A DNA stretch of 64,000 bases from Delphinapterus leucas (GCF_002288925.2 NW_022098031.1:11727309-11791308); one strand, 5' to 3'. Positions 22,127-33,854 are shown, counted from the first letter of the stretch. Notes: generated by a model from the sequence alone, not told the origin. Numbers and translations: made by a program.

Positions 22127-24340
22127 GGGAAGTTTATAGAAGTACAATCCTACCTTAAGAAACAAGAAACAGCTCAAATAAACAAGCTAACCTTACACCT
22201 AAAGCAATTAGAGAAAGAAGAAGAAGAACAACAACAAAAAAACCCCAAAGTTAGCAGAAGGAAAGAAATCATAAAAATCAGATCAGAAATAAATGAAAAA
22301 GAAATGAAGGAAACGATAGCAAGGATCAATACAACTAAAAGCTGGTTCCTTGAGAAGATAAAGAAAATTGATAAACCATTAACCAGACTCATCAAGAAAA
22401 AAACAGAGAAGACTCAAATCAATAGAATTAGAAATGAAAAAGGAGAAGTAACAACTGACACTGCAGAAATACAAAGGATCATGAGAGATTACTACAAGCA
22501 ACTCTATGCCAATAAAATGGACAATCTGGAAGAAATGGACAAATTCTTAGAAATGCACAACCTGCCAAGACTGAACCAGGAAGAATTAGAGAATATGAAC
22601 AGACCAATCACAAGCACTGAAATTGAAACTGTGATTAAAAATCTTCCAACAAACAAAAGGCCAGGACCAGATGGCTTCACAGGTGAATTCTACCAAACAT
22701 TTAGGGAAGAGCTAACACCTACCCTTCTCAAACTCTTCCAAAATATAGCAGAGGGAGGAACACTCCCAAACTCATTCTACGAGGCCACCATCACCCTGAT
22801 ACCAAAACCAGACAAGGATGTCACAAAAAAAGAAAACTACAGACCAATATCTCTGATGAACATAGATGCAAAAATCCTCAACAAAATACTAGCAAACAGA
22901 ATCCAACAGCACATTAAAGGGATCATACACCATGATCAATTGGGGTTTATTCCAGGAATGCAAGGATTCTTCAATATACGAAAATCAATCACTGTGATAA
23001 ACCATATTAATAAATTGAAGGAGAAAAACCATGTGATCATCTCAGTAGATGCAGAAAAAGCTTTCAACAAAATTCAACACCCATTTATGATAAAAACCGT
23101 CCAGAAAGTAGGCATAGAGGGAACTTACCTCAAAATAATAAAGCCCATATATGACAAACCCACAGCCAACATCATTCTCAATGGTGAAAAATGGAAACCA
23201 TTTCCACTAAGATCAGGAACAAGACAAGGTTGCCCACTCTCACCACTATTATTCAACATAGTTTTGGAAGTTTTAGCCACAGCAGTCAGAGATGAAAAAG
23301 AAATAAAAGGAATCCAAATCAGAAAAGAAGAAGTAAAACTGTCACTGTTTGCAGATGACACGATACTATACATAGAGAATCCTAAAGATGCTACCAGAAA
23401 ACTACTAGAGCTAATCAATGAATTTGGGAAAGTAGCAGGATACAAAATTAATGCACAGAAATCTCTTGCATTCCTATACACTAATGATAAAAAATCTGAA
23501 AGAGAAATTAAGGAAACACTCCCGTTTACCATTGCAACAAAAAGAATAAAATACCTAGGTATAAAACTACCTAAGGAGATAAAAGACCTGTATGCAGAAA
23601 ACTATAAGACACTGATGAAAGAAATTAAAGATGATACAAACAGATGGAGAGATATACCATGTTCTTGGATTGGAAGAATCAACATTGTGAAAATGACTAT
23701 ACTACCCAAAGAAGTCTACAGATTCAGTGCAATCCCTATCAAACTACCAATGGCACTTGTCACAGAACTAGAACAAAAAATTTTACAATTTGTATGGAAA
23801 CACAAAAGACCCAAAATAGCCAAAGCAATCTTGAGAAAGAAAAAAGGAACTGGAGGAATCAGGCTCCCTGACTTCAGACTACACTACAAAGCTACAGTAA
23901 TCAAGACAGTATGGTACTGGCACAAAAACAGAAATATAGATCAATGGAATGGGATAGAAGGCCCAGAGATAAACCCACATATATGTCACCTTATCTTTGA
24001 TAAACGAGGCAAAAATACACAATGGAGAAAAGACAGCCTCTTCAATAAGTGGCGCTGGGAAAACTGGACAGCTACGTATAAAAGAATGAAATTAGAACAC
24101 TCCCTAACACCATACATAAAAATAAACTCAAAATGGATTAAAGACCTAAATGTAAGGCCAGACATTATAAAACTCTTAGAGGAAAACATAGGCAGAACAC
24201 TTCATGACATAAATCACAGCAAGATCCTTTTTGACCCACCTCCTAGAGAAATGGAAATAAAAACAAAAATAAACAAATGGGACCTAATGAAACTTAAAAG
24301 CTTTTGCACAGCAAAGGAAACCATAAACAAGATGAAATGA
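22127..24340 (+). pseudogene. LINE-1 ORF2 reverse transcriptase domain
   Basis: After the TGA the same frame stays open for about 737 codons; the part with its own ATG (22304) gives 678 residues. It covers the Z region and the reverse transcriptase. Visible landmarks are '[15 protein letters not shown]', 'LIPKPDKD', '[22 protein letters not shown]', '[18 protein letters not shown]', '[20 protein letters not shown]' and the catalytic FADD motif at 23348-23359 (F349-D352 of the 678-residue frame). It stops at TGA 24338-24340, short of the family's usual ORF2 length of about 1275 residues, again where the family normally has a basic residue. The polymerase fingers and palm look intact by eye, but without the endonuclease frame and C-terminus the element cannot move by itself. 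Confidence 0.95.
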
Positions 24341-25020
24341 CAACCCTCAGAATGGGAGAAAATATTTGCAAACGAAGCAACTGAGAAAGGATTAATCTCC
24401 AAAATATACAAGCAGCTCATGCAGCTCAATATCGAAGAAAAGAAACAACCCAATCCAAAAATGGGCAGAAGACCTAAATAGAGATTTCTCCAAAGAAGAT
24501 ATACAGATTGCCAACAAACACATGAAAGGATGCTCAACATCACTAATCATTAGAGAAATGCAAATCAAAACTACAGTGAGGTATCACCTCACACCGTCAG
24601 AAAGGCCATCATCAAAAATCTACAAAGAGTAAATGCCGGAGAGAGTGTGAAGAAAAGGGAACCCTCTTGCACTGTTGGTGGGAATGTAAATTGATACAGC
24701 CACTATGGAGAACAGTATGGAGGTTCCTCAAAAAACTACAAATAGAACTACCATATGACCCAGCAATCCCACTACAGGGCATATACCCTGAGAAAACCAT
24801 AATTCAGAAAGAGTCATGTACCACNNNNNNNNNNNNNNNNNNNNNNNNNNNNNNNNNNNNNNNNNNNNNNNNNNNNNNNNNNNNNNNNNNNNNNNNNNNN
24901 NNNNNNNNNNNNNNNNNNNNNNNNTGTAGTGAGGTGGATGGACCCAGAGTCTGTCATACAGAGTGAAGTAAGTCAGAAAGAGAAAAACAAATGCAGTATG
25001 CTAACACATATATATGGAAT
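24341..25020 (+). pseudogene. LINE-1 ORF2 C-terminal region, broken by a gap
   Basis: Translation continues L1-like past the stop ('[22 protein letters not shown]'). A further frameshift near 24435-24460 brings in another stop. '[34 protein letters not shown]' is the conserved Cys-rich C-terminal segment, readable from 24667. The end is interrupted by undetermined bases at 24825-24924. Confidence 0.88.
24825..24924. other. Assembly gap (100 N)
   Basis: Exactly 100 undetermined bases lie inside the L1 ORF2 end. A round 100 usually marks a gap of unknown size, so true coordinates to the right may be shifted. Confidence 0.98.
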
Positions 25021-25389
25021 CTAAAAAAAAAAAAAAATGGTTCTGAAGAAGCTAGGGGCAGGACAGGAATAAAGACGCAGACATAGAGAATGGAGTTGAG
25101 GACACGGGGAGGGGGCAGGGTAAGGTGGGATAAAGTGAGAGAGTGGCATGGACATATATACACTACTAAATATAAAATAGACAGCTAGTGGGAAGCAGCC
25201 GCACGGCACAGGGAGATCAGCTCGGTGCTTTGTGACCACATAGAGGAGTGGGTTAGGAAGAGTGGGAGGGAGATGCAAGAGGGAGGAGATATGGGGATGG
25301 ATGTATATGTATGGCTGATTCACTCTTTTATACAGCAGAAACTAACACACCATTGTAAAGCAGTTATACTCCAATAAAGATGTTAAAAC

Positions 25390-25659
25390 AAAAAGAAAAG
25401 AGAATAGAAGGTAAGGGTGCCCTGGAGGCAACTACGTTTGCCATCCAAGTAGGGCTAATATTCAGGTAGTGTGCCCAGGCATGTTGACCAGCAGGCGTCA
25501 GTTTAGATCAGTAAGTACCAATGCCCCAACTAACTGATACATTTTGAATATCATCCCTGCCTTGGCTTGTGCATTATTCAGCCACAAGTAGTCCACAGGA
25601 TGCAAACCTTTAAAATTCTTTAAGAAGTCAATAGGACAACACATATTAAAGGCCAGGAA
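25390..25659. other. Short unique-looking stretch
   Basis: Nothing recognised between the L1 tail and the next old L1 fragment. Confidence 0.35.
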
Positions 25660-26070
25660 ACTGTTAATACTTTATCCCACTCCTGGGAATTTATTCAAAT
25701 ACAGAAGAAGAATAAGCTATAGACTCACTGATGCTTATGGCGATTTTATTGATGAAGACAAAACATCACAAGCAACGTCAAAGTCAACAATGAAGGAATA
25801 GTTAAATACATTGTCATTCTTTTCTTCAATGGAAATTATGTATTATTAAAATTATCATTATGAAAAACAGAAGCCCATAGTTACATGAAGTGCTTATGGT
25901 ATAACGTTCTGCCAAAAAAAGTAGCATAGAAAATTGTGAATACATTCTGATATAATCTGCAGATTACATAAGGATAGAAACAACAGAATATGCAAGAATA
26001 ACAGTGGAATTACTGATTTTCTTTCTTTTTTCAGAAGTGTTTGGTGCATTTGTTATAATATTTTAACAAT
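25660..26070 (+). mobile_element. Old L1M 3' end
   Basis: The plus strand reads 'ttatcccactcctgggaattta', 'atgaaggaatagttaaataca', 'ctgatataatctgcagatta' and an end around 'cagtggaattactgattttc'. This resembles the end of ORF2 and 3' UTR of an ancient L1M. Confidence 0.65.
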
Positions 26071-28479
26071 TAAAAGTGGCTGGCGGTGGGGAGAGAAGTG
26101 GTTTTCCCTTCCCAAAACCCCACACTCAGAGGCGAGGAATAACATTTAAAGCATGAGCCAGAGTTCTCTTTCTCCCAGAGACACCATTAGCCCCACTGAG
26201 GGCTTTTGGGCCAGTTAGGAAAAGCAGCCCCTGTTGAAGAACACCCTCCTGAGAATGCAGACATTCCTTTTGTATCGAGCTCTGTTCAGAGCCTTACCAT
26301 CCTCCAATGGAGGCTGGTGAAATAAGATTCTTCCAGGAATACGCTGGCAGGATTGCCAAAGGGGAAGCTACCGTAGACCCAAAGAGTAATTCTTTTAGGT
26401 GGTATGCAGATGACAATTATAACAACAGCAGCTGAATAAACAAATACGAGTGGTATAAAAGCTGATTTATACGGTCTACTAGAAATAAGATCTCTTTCCC
26501 CTCAAAACATCAGCAAGTGGTTACTTTCTAAGCATTCCTCTCCTGCCTACTGAAGATTATATTTAGACTGAACCAAGAAGGATATTACACCCAAGATCCC
26601 AGAAAAAGCTTGAGATGTGAGTCCCAGATGTACAAGAAAGTATATTTGCCAACCGTGCTGTCTGTACACTCTCTAGAGGCAGGACCATTCTAGGCCTCAG
26701 ATGAAGGGGTGAAGACAATTTCCATGGTGCTTGAGAGGCACCAGAATCCGGAGCCCTGGGTCCATGGCAACTAAGGCTCTTGGACCCCCGGCCCCTCACA
26801 AGATGGGTTGTGTCTTCCCAAGGAGACCGCAATTGCATAAAAATGTTTAGGAGCACGTAAAACGTTTTCTATAAAAGGGAGCTTTCATAATCAGCTTCCG
26901 GCAGTCAATGACTGGGTTTTTGGAACCACGCTCCAAAAATATTTGAACAATATGACCACTGCAGTGTACTGAAGAGAAATGAGCAAGGGTGGTTGATGTT
27001 CTGGGTGAAGAAGAAGTTGAGAAAGCTCCCTCCCTACATTAGTTTCTATATAGCTCATCAGACTTTGCTTAGAGAGTTTACCTTGACACATGGGAATCAC
27101 TTTCACCAGAGGTTTGAATGAAGTTGGTTTGGGACTGAGGCCCAAAGCTACGTGATGTCCCTGGGCTCAACACATATGCCTGCCTCTCAAATATTCTTTT
27201 CACAGCCTCATTCTCCTGTGCGGAGAGGCAGTGACCTCTGCTGAAACTGAAGGTGTGATTTCTCTTGGGTGACCTGGAGTTCATGCCTGACAAAGCCCCA
27301 TGGGCCTTGGGGCAAGGTGGTACGGCCCTGGGGAGTGGCTGCCTTCACCAGGAAGCGGGTTTCTGAAATTCAGCAACTCAGGATCCTGCAGACTTCCCTT
27401 TGGCCCGCTCCCTCCCAGGCTGTAGTCCCTGACGGCCCAGCACTCACTAACAGGGAGAGCTTTCTTGCCTGGACAGTCCAGTCAAACCTGCCACTGCCGG
27501 AACCACAGGTCAAAGGTGATGACACCCAGAACCATGTGATGGGCCTCTTTCCCACAGCCATAGGGTGCAGCTCCCAAAGCCGGTGAATTCTTTGCCCTTG
27601 ACACACAGATACTTTAAATTTTCTGGAATAATTCCACCTTCATGTTACGGTTTGGCAAACAGAAGGCAGTCGTCAGGAAGGCGTTAATACAAATGTCGCT
27701 GTGTACATCACTCTCCCCCAAAGCAACAGCAGCCTGTTCAAATGACAAAGACTCTCGAGAAATTGGTGAGGGGCCGCTGGAGACAGAAGCCTAGCTTTTC
27801 TGTTTCCTGGTTTCCTGGTCGTGCTGCAGCTCTACTTTCTCTGAAAGCTCTCGGGGCCTAGACTCTAAGCTGTGCTGTCTGTTCACTCAGAGCACGTTTG
27901 CACTCTACTTTGAAGAGGACAGCCATAAAAAAAGGCCTGGTGGGGAGTCCCAGGCAGCCTTCAGCACAGTCACAGCCCTTTCTTTGAAAGAGGGAACCAT
28001 ACTCTTGAGATGGGCTTCTGGCTGGCAGTTGAGCTTTAAATCTGTCACAGCTGACTAGCCACAGGTATTATTCTCCATAACCCTCAACTATGGTAGATCT
28101 ACAAAAGTCTGTTTCAAAACGGAAATGTCTCATTGATGGGCAGTTTGGAGAAGGTGTGCCAGTGATAGTTATAACATGCTGTATTGTTCTCTTCCTCTTG
28201 CTTTCTACTTCCTGTGACCTGGAGAACACCCAGCCGTCCTCACCACCAAGTTCAACTCTCCCTCTAAGATTCAGGTCATATGCCTTCATTCGACAAATAT
28301 AGCTTAAGTATCCAGTTTGTGCCATCATTGAACTATCAGTCTACCGGGGAAGATGACAATCAAAAGAGTGATATGGGCAGAGCCGGGGGATGTATCTGCT
28401 TTGGAAGTAACTTCATTGGGTTGGAGTTGGGGTCATAGAAGGATATCACCTCCTTTCCAAATTCTTCCTGGCTTTCCTC
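26071..28479. other. Repeat-poor 2.4-kb stretch
   Basis: No secure interspersed repeat. A diverged 'cattcgacaaatatagcttaag' at about 28290 recalls the old repeat at 18.17 kb. Frames of 84-105 codons overlap on both strands (26563-26856, 27269-27586, 27370-27606) with no recognisable domain. The region could contain regulatory sequence, but nothing in it proves that. Confidence 0.4.
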
Positions 28480-28670
28480 AAGCGTTATTTTTGCTTCGTT
28501 CCCATGTCTTCTCAAAGGCACATCTCTTCAGCTCGCTGCCTGGTATTTCTACAGGATGCCTCTCCCACCCCTGCCATCCCTGCCATTTCATTAAGAGGTC
28601 TTCAAGATCATGGACTGTCCTATTAATCAATTACCTGGTAAATGTTCAATGATTCAAATAAATAAATCTC
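28480..28670 (+). repeat. Possible L2 3' end
   Basis: The C/T-rich part followed by 'tacctggtaaatgttcaatgattcaaataaata' resembles an L2 3' end. It is diverged, so confidence is low. Confidence 0.4.
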
Positions 28671-28884
28671 TACTAAAGGAACTAACTGTCATCTACCTTA
28701 CCCCAAGTGTGACCAATAAGCTTTCTAAAATCCAGGTTTGGGCAATCTCCAAAGTGACAGCATATTTGGAATGGGAATGTACAGATGAGCATGACTGAGC
28801 AGGTGAGCAAATGCTGAACAGGTAGTTAATGCAGGGGTGAGGGAATGGAGGCAATGAGGTGAGTAAAAGAAAGCAGGGCATCCT

Positions 28885-28995
28885 TAAAACAGCTGCTGAA
28901 TCAGAAAGTAAACCAGCTGGGTGGGGTGAGGCAGAGATGCTGTATTTCAAATAAGTTCCCAGGTTCTATCAGTCCACTTTGAGGAGCCAGTTTGA
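28885..28995 (+). repeat. Possible MER5-like DNA transposon fragment
   Basis: The words 'gctgctgaatcagaaagt', 'gggtggggtgaggcagagatgctgtattt' and 'aataagttcccaggtt' resemble the middle of MER5-type hAT elements. Confidence 0.5.
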
Positions 28996-29349
28996 AAAGA
29001 GCAGGGAGAACAAGTTGCAATTTTGACAAAACACACTTTTACTGTTCTTTTTACATTTTTACTATTTATTGAAATTTTTCTAATACATGGTCGTTATGGT
29101 GAACTTGGAAACTGTAAAATATACAAAGAAAAAAATGAAATTACCTTCAGTCTCATAATCCAGAGAAAACCTGTATAAATATTTTGATGTGTTTCCTCCT
29201 AATCTTGTTTGTTTTTATATCAACTCTCTATAAATTTTTTTCTCAATTTTTAAAAAATTGTGTCTCACATGCTGTTATATTATTTGAAAACATATTTTAT
29301 ATTAATAAGTCAATCAGCAAACATTTAGAAGAGTGCCATGCACTCTTTT

Positions 29350-29506
29350 TTATGTTTTTGAGTAGCGAACCTGAACCTTTTTTTTTTTAAAATTTTTATT
29401 GGAGTATAATTGCTTTACAATGTTGTGTTAGTTTCTGCCGTACAATGAAGTGAATCAGCTATATGTATACCTATATCCCCTACCTCCCACCTCCCTCCCA
29501 CCCCCC
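29350..29506 (-). mobile_element. Short LINE-1 3' end with possible 3' transduced flank
   Basis: From about 29379 a T run and 'aatttttattggagtataattgctttacaatg' mark the 3' end of the same L1 subfamily as the 20-25 kb copy, in minus orientation and strongly 5'-truncated. A 14-base duplication 'gccatgcactcttt' lies at 29335-29348 and 29507-29520. Between the left duplication and the L1 T run are about 30 extra bases, as expected if the L1 carried a short stretch of 3' flanking DNA along. Confidence 0.8.
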
Positions 29507-29568
29507 GCCATGCACTCTTTCATTCACTAAGAGTACAGCAGTTAAAGAGTCTTTGCCCTTGCTTTTTA

Positions 29569-29795
29569 TTTATTTATTTATTTTTAATTTTTTTTTTTTT
29601 TTTGCGGTACGCGGGCCTCTCACTCTTGTGGCCTCTCCTGCTGCAGAGCACAGGCTCCGGACGCGCAGGCTCAGCGGCCATGGCTCACGGGTCTAGCCGC
29701 TCCGTGGCATGTGGGATCTTCCCGGACCGGGGCACGAACCCGTGTCCCCTGCATCGGCAGGCGGACTCTCAACCACTGCGCCACCAGGGAAGCCC
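29569..29795 (-). mobile_element. CHR-2-type SINE
   Basis: The plus strand has a T-rich tail, 'gcggtacgcgggcctctcact' and 'cagcggccatggctcacgg', and ends in 'ccaccagggaagccc', the reverse complement of the tRNA-derived head. A 15-base duplication 'tgcccttgcttttta' flanks it at 29554-29568 and 29796-29810. Confidence 0.95.
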
Positions 29796-31019
29796 TGCCC
29801 TTGCTTTTTAGTGAGGATAAACAATCTGATATACAGTCCGATGATAAATAAGATTGAATGGATACAATTCTCATTTTAAGTGATGGCATTATATTCTACT
29901 TCATAGCTGATCACAGTATAGTTAACCAATATTTTCTTCAGATAATTTCCTCTTTTTGCTATTTTATATATATAAATATATATATAAATATATGCATATA
30001 TTTCCATATATATGTAAAATATGTGGACTGTGTGGAGGGTCTTTGCAGTTCAATTTTGCATGTACTCCTGATTTACTTCAGATAAATTTCTTTAAGTGGA
30101 ATTTCTGGGTCATTGAGTGTATACAATTTTTAAGCTTTTGATACATATTGCCAAGTGGGTTCCCAGCAATATTGTACCACACACACTTCTACCAGCAATC
30201 AGGATGGTGGCCCCAAAAGCTTTATCACATCTTCTCCACCATTAGTTGTCATTCATCTTTATATTTGTCCAATTATTTTAGTCTAAATTCCCTTTATACT
30301 TACGGGGTTATGCATTTTCACACATGTATAAGCCATTGGCTATCTTCTTTTGTGAAGTGTCTATCTCCTTTGTCCATTTTGCCTTTGGGGTATTCATTTT
30401 TTCCCTTATCAATTTGTAACTGCTTTTTATACATAAAAGATATTAACAATTTTCTATACATTTTATAAATATTTTTCTGGTTTACTGTTTGTCTTTTAAT
30501 TGTGTTTCTGTTTTTTAACCCATGTGTTATTTAGAAGTATGTTGTTTAATCTTGACATACTTCGGGATTTTCCAGTTGTCTTTTTGTTATGGATTTTAAG
30601 TTTAATTCCATCATGGTCTGAGAGCAGACATTGCATGATTTATAGTTTTTTAAATTTGTCAAGGTGTGTTTTATGCTCCAGAATGTCATCTATCATAGTG
30701 AATGTTCCATGTGAGCTTGAGAAGATTGCGCATTCTGCTGTTGTTGGATGAAGTAGTCTACAGATGTCCGTTGTATCCAGTTGATTGATGATACTGTTGA
30801 GCTCAGCTACATCCATACTGATTTACGGCCTGCTGGATCTGTCCATTTCTGATAGAGGGTGTTGAAGTCTTCAACTATGATAGTGGATTCCTCTCTCTCT
30901 CCTTGCAGTCCTATCAAGTTTTGCCTCATGTAGTTTGACACACTTTGTTATGTGTTTACACGTTAAGGATTGTTGTCTTCTTAGAGTATTGATCCCTTTT
31001 TCATTATTAATGCTCTTCT

Positions 31020-31205
31020 TTATCTCCAATAACTTTCCTTGCTTTGAAATCTGCTCTCTGAAATTAATATAGCTACTCTTGCTTTCTTTTGATTGGTATT
31101 AGCATGGTATATTTTTCTCCATCCACATACCTTTAATAGATTTGTGTCTTTATATTTAAAGTGGGTTTCTTGTGGAAACATATAGTTGACTTGTTTTTGT
31201 TCCAC
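31020..31205 (-). pseudogene. L1M ORF2 endonuclease fragment
   Basis: A 61-codon frame keeps the catalytic-Glu region ('PQETH', usually Leu-Gln-Glu-Thr-His) and the following 'GWRKIYHANTNQKKARVAILIS' block of the L1 endonuclease. It is a decayed fossil. Confidence 0.85.
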
Positions 31206-32308
31206 TCTGACAATCTCTATTTTTTAACTGGTGCATTTAGACCAATGATATTCAAAGTGATTATTGATATAGTTGGATTAATATCTACCATATTTATTAC
31301 TGTTTCCTACTTGTTCCCTTATTCTGTTCCTATTTTTTCTTCCACTCTTTTCCTGCCTTTTGTGGTTTTAAGCACTTTATATGATTCTATTATTTCCCTT
31401 TCTTAGGATATCAGTTATACTTACATTTTTTTCCTTTTTTTAGTGGTTGCCTTAGAATCTACAATATACACTTACAACTAATCCAAGTCCACTTTCAAAT
31501 AACACTATACCACTTCACAGGTAGTACGAGTACTAATGATAACAAAATAATGCTGATTCCTCCCTCCTGTCCCTTTTATTTTTGCTGTCATTCATTTCTC
31601 TTATACATAAGTATGCATAAATATATATTATACTTGTAAGCATGCTTATATGTATACATACATAATTGAATATATTGTTGCTATTATTATTTTGAACAGA
31701 TCAATTAGTAAGAAAAATAAACTTTTAAAATTTACCTTCACTTACTCCTTCTTTGATGCTCTTTCTTTCTTTATGTAGATCTGAGTTTCTGACCTATAGA
31801 ATCTTCCTTCTCTCTAAAAACTTCTTTCAACATTTATTACAAGGCAGGTCTACTGGTAATAAATTCCCTCAATTTTTGTTTGTCTGAGAAAGTGTTTACT
31901 TCTCCTTCACGTTTGAAGAATAATTTTGCAGGGTACAGAATTCTAGATTAGCAGAGTTTTTCTCTTTAAATATTTCACTTCACTCTCTTCTTGCTTGCAT
32001 GGTTTCTGAAGAGAAGTTAGATATAATTCTTGTCTTTGTCCTCCTCTGTATGTAAGATGTTGTTTTCCTCTGTTTTCTTTCAAGATTTTTTCTTCATCTT
32101 TGATTTCCTGTAGTTTGAAAATAATATGCCTAGGTGTGGGGGATTTTTGTTGCTTGGCATTTATATTGTTTGGCGTTCTCTGAACTTCTTGGACCTGTGG
32201 TTTTGTGTCTGACTTTAATTGGGGTCAATTCTCAGTCATTATTGTTTCAGATATTTCTCCTGTTCATTCTCTCTTTCTTCCTCTTCTGGTATTCCTGTTA
32301 TGCATACA

Positions 32309-32542
32309 TTACACCTTTTGTAGTCGCTTCACAGTCCTTGAATATTCTGTTAGAGTTTTATTTTTCAGTCTTTGTTCTATTTGCTTTTCACTTTTGGAGG
32401 TTTCTACTGATATATTTTCAAGCTCAGCAATTCTTTCCTCAGCTGTGTTCAGTCTACTAATAAGCCCATCAAAGACATTCTTCATTTCTGTTACGTTTTT
32501 TATCTCTGGCATTTCTTTTCGGTTCTTTCTGAGGATTTCCAT
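32309..32542 (-). pseudogene. L1M ORF1 coiled-coil fragment
   Basis: A 77-codon open frame with regular heptad-like spacing of Leu/Ile and many Glu/Lys residues matches the coiled-coil segment of an L1 ORF1 protein. A second frame (32500-32694) continues upstream out of phase, showing frameshift decay. Confidence 0.75.
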
Positions 32543-33500
32543 CTTCTGCTTACATTGCCCACGTGCTCTAGCCTGCTCTCTGCTTTATCCATTAGAGTCC
32601 TTAGCGTACTTAACCATAATTGTTTTAAATTCCCTGTCTGATAATTCCAACATCCCTGCCATGTCTGGTTCTGATGCTTGCCCCATCTCTTCAAATTGTG
32701 TTTATTGCTTTTTGGTATGCCTTGTCATTTTCTTTTTTTCTTTTGATAACTGGATATAATGGACCGGATGAATTGGAGTGCTGTAAATAGGACTTTAGTG
32801 ATGTGGCTGAGAGGCTGGGGGGTGGGGGGAGCATTCTATACTCCTATGATTAGGTCTCGCCCTTTTAGTGAGCTTATGCACTCAGGTGGGACAGGTTGGA
32901 TAGATTGGGCTGAAGTGGGATATTTCCCTTCTCTCACGTGGAAGGCTAGAGCCAGCTGAAGTTGGGTATATCCCTTCCCCCAGGCCAGTTAGGCTCTGGT
33001 AATAATACCCCAGCAGGTTAGGCTCAGGTTAACTAGTTTTCCCTGATGGGGAAAATGGCTTCTTTTCCCCTCACCTTGCTGGAAGCACTAGGAGATTCTT
33101 CTCTGATACCTACTGTGAGAACCTGGTCGAACTCAAAAAAAGTGGCAGCCACCTCTATGCCTGGGTCCTCCTGGAGTTTTTAACTCCCAGGCTCGTCCGC
33201 ACTGAGTCTTCAAAAATTCATCAATTACAGTTCAGATGTTCCTACCGCAGCCCTGGTTTCCATGGCGGTGTTGCTCGTCTCTGTTCCGGTAAGCCGTGGC
33301 TCTCTATTATTAGCCTGCTTCTCCAATCTTGGGGGCAGCAGTTTGCCCTGTGTCCTCCTCTCTGTTATGGATCCAGGAAGACTTGTTTATTTTTCAGTTT
33401 GTTCAGGTTTTTACTTGTTTACTTGTATGGACAGAATGGCAACTTCCAAGCTCCTTACATGTGGAACCAGAAACTGGAAGTCTCTGTTTCTGTTCTTTAA

Positions 33501-33854
33501 AAACCTCTGTGTTTTGAATTTTTGTCCGCTGTGAATTTGGTCTTTGTTTTTATGTTTGGAATAGGCTTGCCCACGAGATGAGAAATATATGGATCCGTGT
33601 TTCTTTCTAGTTTTGTAAAAACTTCTTACATTATGTGTACAGGGGAAGTTTAGAAAACACTGTTGCAAGGATATTCCCTTTTCCTGTGGTAGTTTTTCTA
33701 AAACTGGGCTGCACAGCAGGCTTCTCATCAGAGAGCGAGGAACAGGGAAACACTGACATCTTTCGGGATAGTAGTATGAGTTGAGAGGCCAGCTTTTCTT
33801 TCTTCCTTTAGCACGCACACTTCTCCATAGGAAGGATATGATGGGGTCTTTCAC
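33501..33854. other. Unassigned sequence between L1M and LTR
   Basis: No family was recognised. A 147-codon minus frame (33411-33854) overlaps the L1M 5' end and lacks recognisable domains. Confidence 0.35.

Larger units (their letters stand above)
20366..25389 (+). mobile_element. Nearly complete LINE-1 retrotransposon, 5'-truncated, inactive
   Basis: A 5-kb plus-strand L1 lies here in order: a 5'-truncated ORF1 remnant, a 67-base inter-ORF spacer, ORF2 (endonuclease, reverse transcriptase, C-terminal region), a 100-N gap and a 3' UTR ending with 'aataaa' at 25373-25378 and a short A-rich tail. The 5' UTR is absent. ORF1 has several stops; ORF2 has at least three frameshifts and two in-frame stops. 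The 5' joint is estimated from where MIR similarity stops. The 3' UTR matches the minus-strand copy at 52.6 kb closely, so both belong to one cetartiodactyl-type subfamily. I found no certain target duplication. Confidence 0.95.
29040..30505 (-). mobile_element. Ancient L1M, 3' portion (host of two nested insertions)
   Basis: Plus-strand words such as 'aaaatgaaattaccttcagtctcataatccagag', 'aagtggaatttctgggtcatt' and 'cttttgatacatattgccaag', plus 'ctttgtccattttgcc' and 'gtttgtcttttaatt', are the reverse complement of an L1M 3' UTR and the end of ORF2. Two later insertions interrupt it: an L1 fragment (about 29350-29506) and a CHR-2 SINE (29569-29795). Confidence 0.8.
30506..33500 (-). mobile_element. 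Ancient L1M, 5' portion: 5' UTR, ORF1 and endonuclease
   Basis: Read on the minus strand from about 33500 it gives a GC-richer 5' UTR, then a coiled-coil ORF1 piece (32542-32309, 'LISRLNTAEERIAELENISVETSKSEKQIE' pattern) and ORF1 C-terminal sequence. Next come a spacer and the ORF2 endonuclease (31205-31020, with 'PQETHFKYKD' and 'GWRKIYHANTNQKKARVAILIS'). It stops just past the endonuclease, at about 30506. No reverse transcriptase follows; sequence jumps to the ORF2 C-terminal part at 29.0-30.5 kb. Plus-strand frames here (for example 32205-32759, 184 codons) are antisense shadows. Confidence 0.85.

Noticed and set aside
23125..23532. 135-codon minus-strand frame
   Set aside because: Antisense shadow of the LINE-1 reverse transcriptase.
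32205..32759. 184-codon plus-strand open frame
   Set aside because: It is antisense to the ORF1 region of the minus-strand L1M. Leu/Ser/Phe-rich content is typical of reversed L1 sequence.
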